A stretch of DNA of 64,000 nucleotides from Asparagopsis taxiformis (taxonomy: Eukaryota > Rhodophyta > Florideophyceae > Bonnemaisoniales > Bonnemaisoniaceae). Below, one piece after another: positions 31,351 through 42,392 of the stretch (position 1 is the stretch's first letter; the number at the start of each line of letters is the position of its first letter). The translations under genes were made by a program, and so were the position numbers. The DNA lies in the NCBI GenBank assembly GCA_030407315.1, contig JALQPE010000038.1, forward strand, positions 183,438 through 247,437, in the 5' to 3' direction. The notes under the pieces were generated by a model. That model made no database searches, had not been told where the DNA came from, and saw only the letters and a program-made list of their open reading frames with translations.

Positions 31351-33528
31351 TTATCCATTTTGTTGCTCAGAGTCTTCGGTTCTCGTTGGGTCATCTGTAG
31401 GCCCCAAGTTCTGTTGCCGTGCTTGGGCTGCTGCCTGCGCCTGAGCTTGTACCTGCACAAACATATGTGCATGCGCGTGAGCATGAACTGCTTGCGCATG
31501 CTCTCGTTGTGAGTAGACATGGGCGTTCTGAGCCGAGGGGTACAATTGCTGTGATGCCACATGGTGTGACATCTGTTGATATTGTTGCTGCGGATACATG
31601 AGCACACTTCCGTTTGCATCCCGCGATACTCCGGTACCGGATTGAATGCCGTCATTTCCATGAGGCTGTGGCATGCTAGAAGCAGTCTGATACTGTGATT
31701 GCAAGGTAGCTTCCTGTTGTTCCGGAGGTAACGGGGGCTGTTGGTCCTGCTGCTGGGTGATCGAGGTGGTTGGTTGACCTACTGGTGGTAGATGCGCATA
31801 TTGCATGGACACCTGTTGCTGCTGAGCTTGCTCAAAGTGTCTTTGCTGTTGTTGTTGCGCTAAAACGGCATAATTATTGTAACCAAAATACGGAACGTAG
31901 GCCATGGCACGTCCCTGGGTATTAGGATCGTTTGTATCGTAAACTTGTTGAAAAGGCTGATGATGCCCATTTGGATATGGCGCTGCGTCGTAAACATTAG
32001 GTACCATGTAGGGCAAGGTGTGTGTTGGAACGGAAGGCGACTGCACATTAGATGGCGGCTGTGATGCTGGTACGTATGGCGAAGTGACTAGAGTGGTCGG
32101 CAGGGGCATATTGATCTTGGCCGCAATGAGCTTCTTTGCCTGCTCAACTTCAGATCGGATGCCAGTTATGGTAACCGGACGGGTACCGTCACTCTGAACT
32201 GACGAGTCATCCTTGGTGACCTGGATCTTGGCACCAGACTTCAGCTGAAGATCGCGAATTGCTGCACCACGCTTCCCGATAATAAGACCAACTTTCTCGT
32301 TTGGGACAGAAAGGTACTCCATAACTGTCGGTTGACCATTCATGGTAGAGTTGGAATGGGGCGGTGCATTGGGGGGGCGGCGTGAGCGAGCTTCCATCAC
32401 AATTTCGGAGACGAAGCGGTGTGCAGCAGCTATAGCTTCTTCGGAACCGGATATTAAAATTGATCTTGTGTCGGATCCAGGAACAGCATCTTCGTCTGGA
32501 GTGACCTTGATCTCAGCACCAGATTTATTTTGAAGATTGCGAATTGTCTCACCACCTCGACCGATGACAAGTCCAACGCACGAGGTGGGAATATACACTG
32601 TTTTGCAGAGTTCTGTTGAGCGAGCAACGTGATCTGGAGCGAAGTTTACGCGTTCTGAGGAGACGGAGCCTGCGTGACTAGAAGGGCGGGACGGGCGGGG
32701 ACGCTCCACGATATCATTGACGAGCTGGCGTGCGGTCTCGTATTGAGAGACGGTGCCGAATATAGTGAAAAGTTTAAGATCGCCCTGTACAGTGTCATTA
32801 TGTACTTGGATGGTAGCGCCGGAACGTTCCTGGAGTGATTTGATGACAGCACCGTGACCGCCAATGACGGCGCCAACTCTGTCTTGCGGAACCCATAGGT
32901 AGAAGGTACTTGGTTGGTGTTGCTGCAATAGGTGATGATTGCGATGGTGAGACATGTGTGCGGGGTGATGAGGCGGCGGAAGCGGCAAATGGTGCATTGG
33001 GAACATGTGCATGGGAGGAGGGTAATGCATATGCGGCGTAAGAGACATATCGGCGAATTGGGTGACCACATTGACCGTGTTTGCCGTGTGGGAGAGACGT
33101 GCATGTTCGGCGCTAGGAGTCGATTCTGAGAGAGCGGGGTCGTTGGGAGACGGCGAGTGATCGTTGGTATCGACGAGTGTATGTGGGGTGGATGAATGGG
33201 AGTCTGTTGGGGATTTAGAGATTGGTTGAGGGGGGGAGGTTGGTGGTGGCGTGTGGGCATCATGTTGCGAGGGTGGATCGGGCGATGTGGAAACGATTTG
33301 ATGATTTTGTGTGATAGTGGTGCCCGTGTTCGAGGCGGGTGTGGGCGACATTCCGTTTTCGCGAGTATGAAATGAGGGAATACGAGCGGGAAGCGTTGTC
33401 GGGCCGGGGGTGGTGTGCTTTTGGGAATATGGGGCGTGGTGCGACAATTCGGGAGCAGGAGCGGCGGTGGTGGTAGCGTCAGATATGGCGGAAGTGTGAA
33501 GAGCGTCGTTTGTTGCTACTTGGGCCAT
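31351..33528 (-). CDS. Triple-KH-domain RNA-binding protein, FUBP/PCBP-like
   Basis: A 725-residue protein with three KH domains at about 208-275, 309-378 and 402-474. Their RNA-gripping GXXG loops are GGHG (223-226), GRGG (323-326) and GKRG (418-421), all intact. KH proteins of this kind bind single-stranded RNA or DNA and regulate splicing, stability or transcription. Residues 1-205 are Ser/Thr/Pro/His-rich and probably disordered. The C-terminal 250 residues are rich in Gln, Tyr and Pro, with QQQQQ runs and a His-Ala dipeptide run (AHAHAHAHM), as in prion-like RNA-binding proteins that enter granules. The repeat runs are length-variable sites. The start is the ATG at 33528. It is divergent from the decarboxylase gene. 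Which RNAs it binds is unknown. Confidence 0.88.
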   Translation of the reverse strand: MAQVATNDALHTSAISDATTTAAPAPELSHHAPYSQKHTTPGPTTLPARIPSFHTRENGMSPTPASNTGTTITQNHQIVSTSPDPPSQHDAHTPPPTSPPQPISKSPTDSHSSTPHTLVDTNDHSPSPNDPALSESTPSAEHARLSHTANTVNVVTQFADMSLTPHMHYPPPMHMFPMHHLPLPPPHHPAHMSHHRNHHLLQQHQPSTFYLWVPQDRVGAVIGGHGAVIKSLQERSGATIQVHNDTVQGDLKLFTIFGTVSQYETARQLVNDIVERPRPSRPSSHAGSVSSERVNFAPDHVARSTELCKTVYIPTSCVGLVIGRGGETIRNLQNKSGAEIKVTPDEDAVPGSDTRSILISGSEEAIAAAHRFVSEIVMEARSRRPPNAPPHSNSTMNGQPTVMEYLSVPNEKVGLIIGKRGAAIRDLQLKSGAKIQVTKDDSSVQSDGTRPVTITGIRSEVEQAKKLIAAKINMPLPTTLVTSPYVPASQPPSNVQSPSVPTHTLPYMVPNVYDAAPYPNGHHQPFQQVYDTNDPNTQGRAMAYVPYFGYNNYAVLAQQQQQRHFEQAQQQQVSMQYAHLPPVGQPTTSITQQQDQQPPLPPEQQEATLQSQYQTASSMPQPHGNDGIQSGTGVSRDANGSVLMYPQQQYQQMSHHVASQQLYPSAQNAHVYSQREHAQAVHAHAHAHMFVQVQAQAQAAAQARQQNLGPTDDPTRTEDSEQQNG

Positions 33529-33733
33529 CGGGAATGGTGGATGATTGTGAGATGGTGGAGAAGCGGAAGGTCATTAGCAAAGTTAACGAAGAGGGTGTTA
33601 GAGGATAGACGGCATGCGATCGGGAAAGTTTGACGGGTGCACGGCGAGGGTTTTGGATGGGCAACGAGGCACGGCACAGGTGGAAAAGATGGGGAAAAGG
33701 TGGGTAGGCCAAGTTGAACAAGGCGGTGCAAAG

Positions 33734-33762
33734 GCGCGCGTGCGTGCGTACGTGCGTGCGTG
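33734..33762. repeat. GCGTGCGT simple repeat
   Basis: Alternating GCGTGCGT words, able to form Z-like or slipped structures; probably length-variable. Confidence 0.6.
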
Positions 33763-34048
33763 TTGCTTATGGACTAGAGGGCTGATGGGCACTAGCGGAG
33801 ACTAGCAGCCGCGGATACAGTTGATGAGCAAACAAATCGTGACATGCTGTGGTGGCGTGAGCTGCGCGTGCCAGTGGTGCAGTGCGGTTGAGTTTGCAAA
33901 ATTAATTTATTATTACTTTTGCAGGCCTGGTCTTGTTGCCTGACTGTGATTCCATTGGAACGGCCCTATCGGACCGAAATGCAACGCAGCGAGTGCATGT
34001 GACAGCAACAAACAAATGGGGAGCGTTCAGCGGACAAACGGGGTGGAC

Positions 34049-34135
34049 GCAGTGTAGGTGCAGTGCAGTGCAGTGCAGAGCAATGCAGTGCGGTGCGGTG
34101 CAGGACAGAACTGCGCAGCGCAGCGCAGTGCAGTC
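34049..34135. repeat. GCAGT/GCGGT degenerate pentamer repeat
   Basis: A run of GTGCA/GCAGT/GCGGT/GCGCA words over about 85 bases upstream of the decarboxylase gene. Confidence 0.6.
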
Positions 34136-34422
34136 CATCAACGCTGCTGCTGCATGCGCCACTGACGCCACCGCCCCATTCATCCAGCCACGTGACACCC
34201 TTTACATGTGTATGTTTATACATATTTTCAAAAGTGATCGCTACGAACAATCTTATACCCACGTGACAATCCTTTCCATGGCCCACACCCCACCATGATC
34301 CAGACCTTCCGTTGACTCTGCCTGACAAATCACTCTTCCACTCTACCCTGCTCAGCCCTACCTTGCGGCACTCCACCCCGTCCCGCCCCGCCCCGCCCCA
34401 CCCCGCCAGCATTTGTTCCACA

Positions 34423-34992
34423 ATGTCCCTCGCCTCCACAAATATCCTCCTCGCTGTTACCGCATCCGTTGCTGCCATCCGCCTCCACCCTCTCATCGCT
34501 CAACTCCAGGCACGCGGCGCCAGCATCCGTCTCCTTGTAACTGCTGCTGCAGATCACTTTGTCCGTAATGCGCACCCTCCGCTGCCGCCTATTCCAATCT
34601 ACACCGATGACGCAGAGTGGAAGCAATGGCGTACCCTCGGCGATCCCGTGCTGCACATTGAGCTCCGACGCTGGGCTCACCTCCTTCTCATTGCTCCACT
34701 CTCCGCCAATACCCTCGCCAAGATCGCGACCGGGCTCTGTGATAATCTCGTCACCTGTGTTGCCCGCGCATGGCCCATCCGAAAAGCGCCCTTCATCGTT
34801 GCTCCCGCGATGAATTCAGAGATGTGGTCCCATCCGATTACAGAAGTGCACCTTCAGACTTTGCGTCAATGGGATGTGCACATTGTGCCTCCTGTGTCAA
34901 AAAAACTTGCGTGTGGCGATGTGGGCGTCGGTGCAATGGAATCAGCGCAAGTCATTGTAGATACTGTTGAAAAATGTGTGCAACACGATTAG
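34423..34992 (+). CDS. PPCDC: Phosphopantothenoylcysteine decarboxylase (HAL3/CoaC family)
   Basis: A 189-residue flavoprotein of the HFCD family, which decarboxylates 4'-phosphopantothenoylcysteine to phosphopantetheine in coenzyme A synthesis. The family motifs are intact: an N-terminal NILLAVTASVAA strand, the active-site block HIELRRWAHLLLIAPLSANT containing the catalytic His, the GLCDNLVTCVARAW segment, the substrate-clamping PAMNSEMW, and the KLACGDVGVGAM loop with the conserved catalytic Cys. These match plant HAL3 proteins in order and spacing. I start at the ATG at 34423. The frame runs 37 codons further upstream, but only to a TTG and through a C-rich leader of unlikely composition. 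The protein lacks a fused CoaB synthetase, as in most eukaryotes. It converges on the TPR gene with 151 bases between stops. Confidence 0.93.
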   Translation: MSLASTNILLAVTASVAAIRLHPLIAQLQARGASIRLLVTAAADHFVRNAHPPLPPIPIYTDDAEWKQWRTLGDPVLHIELRRWAHLLLIAPLSANTLAKIATGLCDNLVTCVARAWPIRKAPFIVAPAMNSEMWSHPITEVHLQTLRQWDVHIVPPVSKKLACGDVGVGAMESAQVIVDTVEKCVQHD

Positions 34993-35143
34993 TCAAAGTA
35001 TTGCTTTTCATACTCGCATGTGTACACGCCTACCTTTCATTTCATTTACATCGAGTCGGTACTCAAAACTAACTATGACCCCATTCCACTCTGTGCAACC
35101 TACTTAATTTACAACTGTTTCCAACGCGCACGCCCCAATCATT

Positions 35144-37540
35144 TCAGTACAGATGTCTCAAAGTTGGTCGTGAACGTAACAACGAACTCACGTGCGTTCC
35201 GTCTTGTTCTCCCATCTGAAGATAGTCCGTCACTGAAGCTGAAATATTCAGTCCTCGGCTCTTTCGAATACCTGAAGCTCGCTCTTCAAGAGTCACCGCT
35301 TCTTCTCTCCGCCCTTGTGCATCTATCGATTCTGCCATACCCTCCATTAACCACATATCCAGATCCAGACAGTGTTGCACTGGAATCCCCGCCCAATCTT
35401 TTGCGCCCCACTTGCCCATCACTTCAAGTGCTGTTCGGTACTGTTGTTCCGCTTCCGCATAGTTTTTCTCTGCCATAGATATCAATGCACACACCCCTAA
35501 TGCATCTGCGTAAATGGGCATGCCCGTATACCGCATCGTCTTCAGTGTACCTAGTAATCTTCCAGCCACAGATTTTGCTTTTTCTACGTTGCCTTCTTCA
35601 AGATAGATGGTTACCAGATTCGACATCGCATTAATCCCAAATGTAGATCGTCCCAAACCAGCTTCCACGAGAATCTTCATAGCTTTCACACATAGTAACC
35701 GCGCATCCCTTATTCGTTTGTGTGAAAGCCGTAAGTTCGATAGCAACAATAAAACCAAAACGGAATCTACAATTCCAGACGAAGGCTTGCTACATCGCGG
35801 AACTGCAGGTGCTGCATCGCCCATAAGCTTCAATGCACGTACAAGCGGCTCCTCGGCAGCCTCAATTTTCAGCTGATCGAAATATGCCTCACTCAGCGCC
35901 AATTGCAAACGTGCTTTGTATGGTTTATCACACGGACCTGGATTCTGCACGTCATGGCTCGATCCTGAGCCCAACGCTGAACCCTCTTCACCAAAGCCAA
36001 AAAGAATACTTTCCGTTGAGGTCTCCTCATCCTCTAGCGCCTTACGCAAAACGATCTCGCGCTTCGCTGGGCTAACACAGTATCGCATTACTGTAATACC
36101 TGCTGACAAGAACTCTCGCAATTCAAACTTCTTTTCAGCGAGTAAATACTCTACAAACTCCATATTTTCCCTTTCGGTATCGTATGTCGCCATTGCTTGC
36201 TCACGAAACCATCCAATCTTGTGTATACTCTCGTTTTGCAGCTCGTTTAGCTTCGATCTATAGTAATCAATAAATCGAGTTCGGGCCACTTCAAACGTGT
36301 TCTCCGCGATATTGTACGATAACACCGACTGATCTTCACTCAAGAAAAGACGACCCATCTCAGTGAGTTCATACCTCCCTTTTTTTGTCTTAATGAAGTT
36401 TGCATGTTTCAAAGTATCGAGCATACCCTGCATAGTCGCTTGTTGAGATGACTCAAGGCCAGCAATTGCTAATGCTGCAGTGATATTGAAAGTGTTCGGA
36501 AATACTACAAAATGCCGAACCGCATCTTGTATGGGAGGAGACATTGAAATGTACAGAGAACGCAAATTGTCAAACACTAGTTGCTTGATTCCTGCACTGC
36601 GGATTAACTCATCCTGGTCAGGAACGGGATCTTTCATATTCATTGGATTGCTCGCATATTGTTTCGCGGCAACAAGAGCTGAATTGACGAGAACTTCGGT
36701 CGCCTGTTGCGTTTCTTCCTCAACACCTTTAGGCTGATCAAGATCAAAGGAGAAGGCACCAATATCAAGGGAAGCGCCCGGAGCCAAGTTGAGGGCACCA
36801 TCATCTGGGTTTTCTGGCGAGCCAAGAATAGCGTTTGATGAGTTAGAGGGAGGGATGTCTTGCATGGATTCCTGATAGTCAGGAGCGGGACGTTCAGAAA
36901 CTCTGTCAAGTTCAACATCGGTCTTGATATCTTGAGATTGCGCTGCAGCTGTTGCAGTTGCATCGCGTATGGCTTGTTCCGCGCTCACGGGGGGTTGAGA
37001 AGGATCTGGGGGCGTAATTTGATCAATATCCTCGGTTCCTGTTGGCGCGAGTAAGTCGAGAGGGTTTTGGGTAAAGCCGACAATGAATTTTGGTACAGCA
37101 ACGGAGCCGTTGGAAATGGACCATGCCTGGTTGGTAGAGTCATGGGGGGAGCTGGCAACGCTGCGACTAGAATGCACCGGGTCTGTAGTAGACGAGAAGA
37201 TACTTGTAGTCGCGGGGTCGGCTCGTGTATGCTTGTGAAAATTATCTTTGATATCAGATAGCGTCTTGCGGAACTTCTTCCGACGGTGATAGCTGCGGTT
37301 TTGACGCAAACGACGCTTCTCGATAGCGATCTTTGTCTTACGCTCCTTCTCGGTAAGTTGGTCGTCAGGCTTGTCAAACACATAGGTGGCGGGACGACCG
37401 GGTCTTCGAGCGGGGCGGGGGGAGGGTTGCCGCACTTGGTCGGAAGGAGGGCCGGAAGAGGTCATGATGGGGATAGGATCTATGGGAGCGGTCGGAAGGA
37501 GAGATGGTTGCGTGGGGACTACTTGAGAGTCACCGTGCAT
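35144..37540 (-). CDS. AT-hook/basic-region, winged-helix and TPR protein of unknown role
   Basis: A 798-residue protein in one exon, starting at the ATG at 37540. Near the N-terminus is an AT-hook-like RRPGRP (45-50). A strongly basic helix follows (KRRLRQNRSYHRRKKFRKTL, about 75-94), resembling a bZIP basic region but with no obvious leucine zipper after it. Residues about 340-400 (AGLESSQQATMQGMLDTLKH, then FIKTKKGRYELTEMGRLFL) look like a winged helix. The C-terminal half (about 540-770) has several TPR-like helix pairs, for example NLVTIYLEEGNVEKAKSVAG and MAEKNYAEAEQQYRTALEVM. The architecture suggests a DNA- or RNA-bound regulator with a protein-docking TPR platform. I do not recognise a named family with this order. 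A signalling or transcription role is inference only. Confidence 0.55.
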   Translation of the reverse strand: MHGDSQVVPTQPSLLPTAPIDPIPIMTSSGPPSDQVRQPSPRPARRPGRPATYVFDKPDDQLTEKERKTKIAIEKRRLRQNRSYHRRKKFRKTLSDIKDNFHKHTRADPATTSIFSSTTDPVHSSRSVASSPHDSTNQAWSISNGSVAVPKFIVGFTQNPLDLLAPTGTEDIDQITPPDPSQPPVSAEQAIRDATATAAAQSQDIKTDVELDRVSERPAPDYQESMQDIPPSNSSNAILGSPENPDDGALNLAPGASLDIGAFSFDLDQPKGVEEETQQATEVLVNSALVAAKQYASNPMNMKDPVPDQDELIRSAGIKQLVFDNLRSLYISMSPPIQDAVRHFVVFPNTFNITAALAIAGLESSQQATMQGMLDTLKHANFIKTKKGRYELTEMGRLFLSEDQSVLSYNIAENTFEVARTRFIDYYRSKLNELQNESIHKIGWFREQAMATYDTERENMEFVEYLLAEKKFELREFLSAGITVMRYCVSPAKREIVLRKALEDEETSTESILFGFGEEGSALGSGSSHDVQNPGPCDKPYKARLQLALSEAYFDQLKIEAAEEPLVRALKLMGDAAPAVPRCSKPSSGIVDSVLVLLLLSNLRLSHKRIRDARLLCVKAMKILVEAGLGRSTFGINAMSNLVTIYLEEGNVEKAKSVAGRLLGTLKTMRYTGMPIYADALGVCALISMAEKNYAEAEQQYRTALEVMGKWGAKDWAGIPVQHCLDLDMWLMEGMAESIDAQGRREEAVTLEERASGIRKSRGLNISASVTDYLQMGEQDGTHVSSLLRSRPTLRHLY

Positions 37541-37883
37541 CGTTGAGGCAAAAGCGAAGCGGGGGAGTGCAGGATGGCACAGCGAGAAGGATATTTGGGG
37601 AGGTACTTGCTGAACACAGAGGTTGAGAGGAGTGTGGAGCAGTGGCGGTGGTTTAGGTGGAGTGAAGCAAAAAACTGAACAACAGCGTGGTACAGAGTGA
37701 AGAGGTAGACAGTATGTCGAGTGAAGCGGTTAGTAGGCAGACATGAGGGCGGTCTCTTCTGTACATGTGTTGTGTTTGAGCGTCTGCGTAGTGTAGTGGC
37801 AGCGAAGCAAGAATTTTGGGTTGGAAATAATAAAGCGATTATTATTTAGAGAGGAGTGAGACAAAGCTGTTTGTTAAATTGGG

Positions 37884-37896
37884 GCCCCTTCGGGGC
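37884..37896. other. Short hairpin with TTCG tetraloop
   Basis: GCCC-C(TTCG)G-GGC, a very stable cUUCGg-type RNA hairpin if transcribed; it overlaps the GGGGCCCC palindrome at 37881-37888. Role unknown. Confidence 0.35.
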
Positions 37897-40628
37897 ATGT
37901 TTTCGAATGTTGTTAGCAGCGTCGGGTCCGGACTGCGAGCTAGGCTGCTACACTTGGTGGAACACCATTGGGCAACACTATAAGGGCATTGTTTGCTGTT
38001 GAGAAGTGGCCAGCAGTGCACATGTGTATGGCGTACAGTATCATAGGGATGATGTAAAAGGCATCGCTGGCCAAGAGGCTGTCATGCTGGCCGGGCGCAC
38101 GCGGGCGGCAGGCACAGCTCGCAAAAAGGGCGGGCGCGCGACGGCAACTCGAGATCCCGGTCCACTGGGACGGAGCATTGAATGGAATTTAACATGACAG
38201 TCGACGGAACACTCAAGTTTCTTGACAACACCTCAATTTTGCAGTTATGCGCAACATTGATTTTAAAAAGAGGACCATGCCCCAAGAAATCTGTCCGCAA
38301 TCTGCGGCGCAAGTTTGCTTATACAACAACCTTCCGCCTCCCCGTCCCCAATCCATTGGTCGAGCGATGAGCAGCGCCCAAAATGCTGACCAGCTCACGG
38401 CCAGATTGCATCTTATCCGTTGAAAACGAAAAGCAGTTGTCTGTAACCTACACTACTGTCTGCCCTCTTCGGTCCATCCAGGCGCCGAGAAAGGCCAAGC
38501 GCGACGTGTTGGTCGTGTGCAACGGCCATTGGTCAACCATATCGAAGAAACATTCGCCCAATCATTGCACCCGGTGTGGACAATTTCCGAGACGTGGCTC
38601 CTCTGTAACTTGTGAAGCCAACCTTTCCAGCACGACTGCCAAGGAAAGCAAGCGTTTATTTGCCTCGCCATCGCTGTGACACCATTACGTCGCAAAACCC
38701 ACGCCACGCAACTGACTCTTGCATTCAATTACAAAATGTAAAATTTTCACGATCCCTGCCTGTCCTGTTGTCCTCCACACGTATTCCATTGTGTGTCAGT
38801 CTAGCCGATGCATCCACTAGACTAATCCTTTTGTCGGTGAAGCAACAGCAATTTCACATTCCAGCGTCTCTCAGCGTGTAACTGCAATTTCAGTTACATA
38901 CCAATATCCCCCATTCTCAAAGCTGTACTACCAAATGCTCGACGTGGGCACAATTCATGCCCTACGTGTACGTCCACCAATGACCCTTATCATTGTCGCT
39001 CGAGTCGACAACCCACATAATAAACCAACAGCATGTCGTATTTGTCATTTTTCACACTCATGCATCTCAATGTCGAATAAGAAGATCTGTAGCTTTCCTG
39101 CTAGGTAACATATTCCGGGCACATTTGTCACAACATTGAACGGGATTGCCACGCTCAATTGACCTAATGACCCATAGGCACGGGAAACGCAACACTAAAT
39201 TTGCTTGGACTAGTCATTCATGACAACGCTCGAGAACGGAGCGACCTCGCTTGACGTAATATTCAGTCCCTTTTAATGAAAATGACACAACTTGACTGAC
39301 CATTACAGTTATCAATGGAACCACTGGTCCTGAAAATTTGTCATTGGTCCGACTGGCCACCTTTATCACGGTGCTTGCCATGCGCTGCAAACAAAGATTA
39401 GAAACAGCTAATTGCATGTTCACGGTGCATTGTTTGCCATCGTCGAGTGGGACCTCTGCCCGATTTGGGTTGGCTGCATCATGAAAGGCACAAGTTCGTC
39501 AATGTCTCTGTCTTTCTGCCAATCAATAACATCGTTCTGTTCAACTTCTTGATGTATAAAATGCTCTAGACTTGTCACTTTTGATTCATAGTCAACTGAC
39601 CATGGAAACAAAGTTTACCAGAAAACAGAACCAGAGATCAAACACAAATTTGAACATCACCAACCTGGAAACACGGATCCTCTTACCCTTTTTCATACCT
39701 AAAATTAGAGAAATCCGCTCCTATCCTTGAACTAAATTTCGCTACTGGTTCTCATCATCAATACCAGGCTTCAATTCTCTCAACTCTTAGCGAAAATAAG
39801 TCATAGTGAGATGAAATGGAACTGGCAACATCCTTAAAATAGAATATTTCTATTCTACGGGAAAAGGTAAATATTTTCTGTGTATTAGTCGAAATAGTAC
39901 GCACAAACTGATACCCAGATTAGGATTGCTGTAATTCGTACAGGCCGCCGCCAGTGGAATAGCCACCGACGGCAGCACTCACCCGCTTCCAATAAAATAC
40001 CGCTGCTCACCCCTCCCCTCGGGGAGAGAGAGGAGAGAGGAATAGAACAGTGAATCAACTGGTCTGACACGCAGTCGGGACCGGGTTGGTAGTTCTTCTC
40101 ACGCTTAAGCGTGACCTCTTCCATTACCCCTAATAACCCTCTACTAACTACTCCCGTATACCCACAATTCCATTGCGCTCAGCTGAAACAGACCAGCACG
40201 CGACCAACATCTGGCGCATTCCTGTTCCTCGTGGTGCTAGGTTCCGCCATTGGAATTCATCTACGTTGCACTAGAAGGCGGTGCTTTACGGCAGTATTAG
40301 ACTATATTCGCAATCTGTATCTTTGGGTTCTTTGATGACGAAGAATATCTTTCATTTATCGTGACAGAATGCGCAAACCTCTTGGCGTAGATTCGGGTCA
40401 GGACTTTTAAATTTTACTTCACACACAGAATAAGAAGGAAGACGTTCACTGCTGAAAAGTATGAACAGACATGCAGATATCAATAGTACATCGCCACCAT
40501 AGCGGTGATTTCCCATCTCTCCAGTAAAGAAAAATTCTTGTTGAGAAAGGCTGAAGAAGACAGTGGGGGAATTTTCCAAACCCCAAACAGGAGTCAGAAC
40601 ACATTCTAGTCTAGGTCATTGGTCTAAT

Positions 40629-40648
40629 GTCTATTAGGTCTAATAGAC
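40629..40648. repeat. Near-perfect 20-bp inverted repeat
   Basis: GTCTATTAG and CTAATAGAC are perfectly complementary 9-bp arms separated by GT. A related TCTAAT word lies just upstream. No wider element could be delimited. Confidence 0.4.
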
Positions 40649-40974
40649 CTTTGTATTAATCCCCGAGCAATTTCAATAGAGCCATCCGCGTTCATAATAC
40701 AGTTGTTATTTCCGAAATAGACATACTGAATTCGAAAATATTTTGGTTTTTGTCAAAATACCTGTTCATCCATTGTTAGAGAACGATACTTTCCTTAATT
40801 CTTCATTCTCTCCTTACATGATGCCTTAATGTCGATCGGACACTGAAATTTACTCATATGAGGCAGAAAAAATTACTAGAAATTATTATAATTTAGCATT
40901 CCGGCTTTATATCGCTTTTACAAAACCTCTAACGCTAGCATTGGATTCAATGAAGCATTGCATGCCCGTCGGAC

Positions 40975-41060
40975 ACATGTACACGCACGGCTGAGTGGTT
41001 AACACCTCTCAGGGAAGCCAGAGGTCGGAGGTTCGACTCTTCGCTGAGTTGCCTAGGCAG
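40975..41060 (+). other. tRNA-like sequence with Pol III A and B boxes (tRNA relic or SINE head)
   Basis: GGCTGAGTGG at 40989-40998 fits box A and GGTTCGACTCT at 41030-41040 fits box B, with tRNA-like spacing of about 41 bases between their starts. The segment resembles tRNA-Ser. The 5' and 3' acceptor strands do not pair, the T-stem has a mismatch and the anticodon arm has a 10-base loop, so this is not a functional tRNA gene. Confidence 0.45.
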
Positions 41061-42387
41061 CTCGAAAAATCACTTCGGAAAATTTAGCGATTCTTAGTTG
41101 CAACTCCTGCTTCAGGATGCTTACGCGCCCACTGGAATGAGAGACAATACAAGGTGACTCGTCATAAAGGGGAATTACGCCATAAGTAATATTTTTCTGA
41201 ACAAGTCGAGAATGCCAGTCAGAATCGGAGGGGGCTAAAGGAGTACCTCATTTTTCTATTTTGGACATGAATGCGCGACTAAAGCGCGTTTAACGCACCC
41301 ATAGAGAGAGAAAAAACTAGTAAAAAGGTCCTTCGTAGTAAAGATCGTGACAAATCTCGACATGCTTTTTGAAGCAATCAAGACCTGTTTGATGGTAACA
41401 TATAAAGACATCCTTTCGGTATAGTTGTTTGCAAGTAGAGCATACGAACTTAGAATTCTTTGTAGAGCGATGCTCGGAGGAGGGGTTCCCACGGCACAGT
41501 GTGAGGACAGTTCGAGATACTCCTAGTCCTGGTAGGTGGTAGAGCGTCGAATCTCCGGTGTTCTCGTAACGGGTTGGAAGTCCGTTCCGGGGACTATATT
41601 AGAATCTGAGGGATACAGTCACTGGTCTAGTTCCAGGAGTATCCGGTTTCGGTTACTGTGGAACTCGAGAGAATGAAAGGGTATGTAGTGCAATGCCCGA
41701 GCTGTCGATTCGACTTAGAGTAGTGAGCCGATTCGGCTAAGCACCGCAAGGTGTTCGAGCCCTCCTGTCTCGGTAGTCAGGCTCAGGGTAGAGGTGGTAG
41801 AGCTAAGGCGGATCGCCTGCTTGACTGTGGGTTGTAAGGCCACACAGACGGTACGTCGAGAATCTTGGTCCAAGTGATACTGCTTTGCAGGTGAGAGATT
41901 GGCTTGTCAGGCCAACCCTAAAGGGGTAGAAGGGATAGCGCAAAAACTGGATCAGTGGTACACTGAAGTGGTAGTGTGTGACGGTGATACACCGGGTGTC
42001 AACGGACACTTAGTGTGTGAGGGGAATGACCAACGGTCGAGAAGGAAATGAAGGGGAGCTGATACAGCGTGAATGGTGGTCTACCAAGCAGATGAGGGTA
42101 CCTGATAGGTGGAAAAGGGGTGAGTGGGCACGTGAACCACAAGAGGCACGTGCGGGTAAGAGAACCTGGAAGGACAGAGGAGAAGCTGATACAGCGAGAT
42201 GGAGATGCCAGAGGCGCTGGTACAGCGGTAAGAGTAGGGCCGTACTTGTTCCACGCACTATAGCCACAGGCGGAGTAGGCAAACAGTTACTGCGATCCGC
42301 AGGATGGGAGCGAAGCGACACGATCAGGTCCGGTGGTACACCAAGAGGCCGAATACTCCTGATAGAGGGGCACGCGCGCCACAGGCT
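41061..42387. other. Older repeat-like sequence, left flank of the retrotransposon
   Basis: About 1.3 kb without a credible gene. From about 41500 the base composition shifts to GC-rich, and short hairpins with matched stems recur up to the insertion point. The same style of sequence resumes right of the element at 55728, so the retrotransposon appears to have split one older repeat. Confidence 0.45.
41806..42342. repeat. Cluster of mini-hairpins with 3-base loops, left part
   Basis: Perfect short hairpins: AGGCG-GAT-CGCCT (41806-41818), CAGTG-GTA-CACTG (41953-41965), CGGTG-ATA-CACCG (41982-41994), GCTG-ATA-CAGC (42058-42068 and 42185-42195), CGCTG-GTA-CAGCG (42215-42227) and GGTG-GTA-CACC (42332-42342). 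Stems differ but stay paired. Confidence 0.55.
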
Positions 42388-42392
42388 GCGCG
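42388..42392. repeat. Target-site duplication, left
   Basis: GCGCG immediately before the left LTR, identical to the five bases after the right LTR. Confidence 0.85.

Larger units (their letters stand above)
33529..34422. promoter_or_regulatory. Divergent region between KH gene and PPCDC, with simple repeats
   Basis: About 890 bases between two start codons. It contains a GTGC-type run at 33734-33762 and a GCAGT-rich run at 34049-34135, then a C-rich leader (34370-34422) before the decarboxylase ATG. Confidence 0.4.
37541..40974. other. Gene-poor region
   Basis: About 3.4 kb with no recognisable gene on either strand. Frames of up to about 98 codons (for example around 38400-38700) have unremarkable composition. 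The right part, from about 39200, is AT-rich. Two hairpins are listed separately. Confidence 0.4.
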
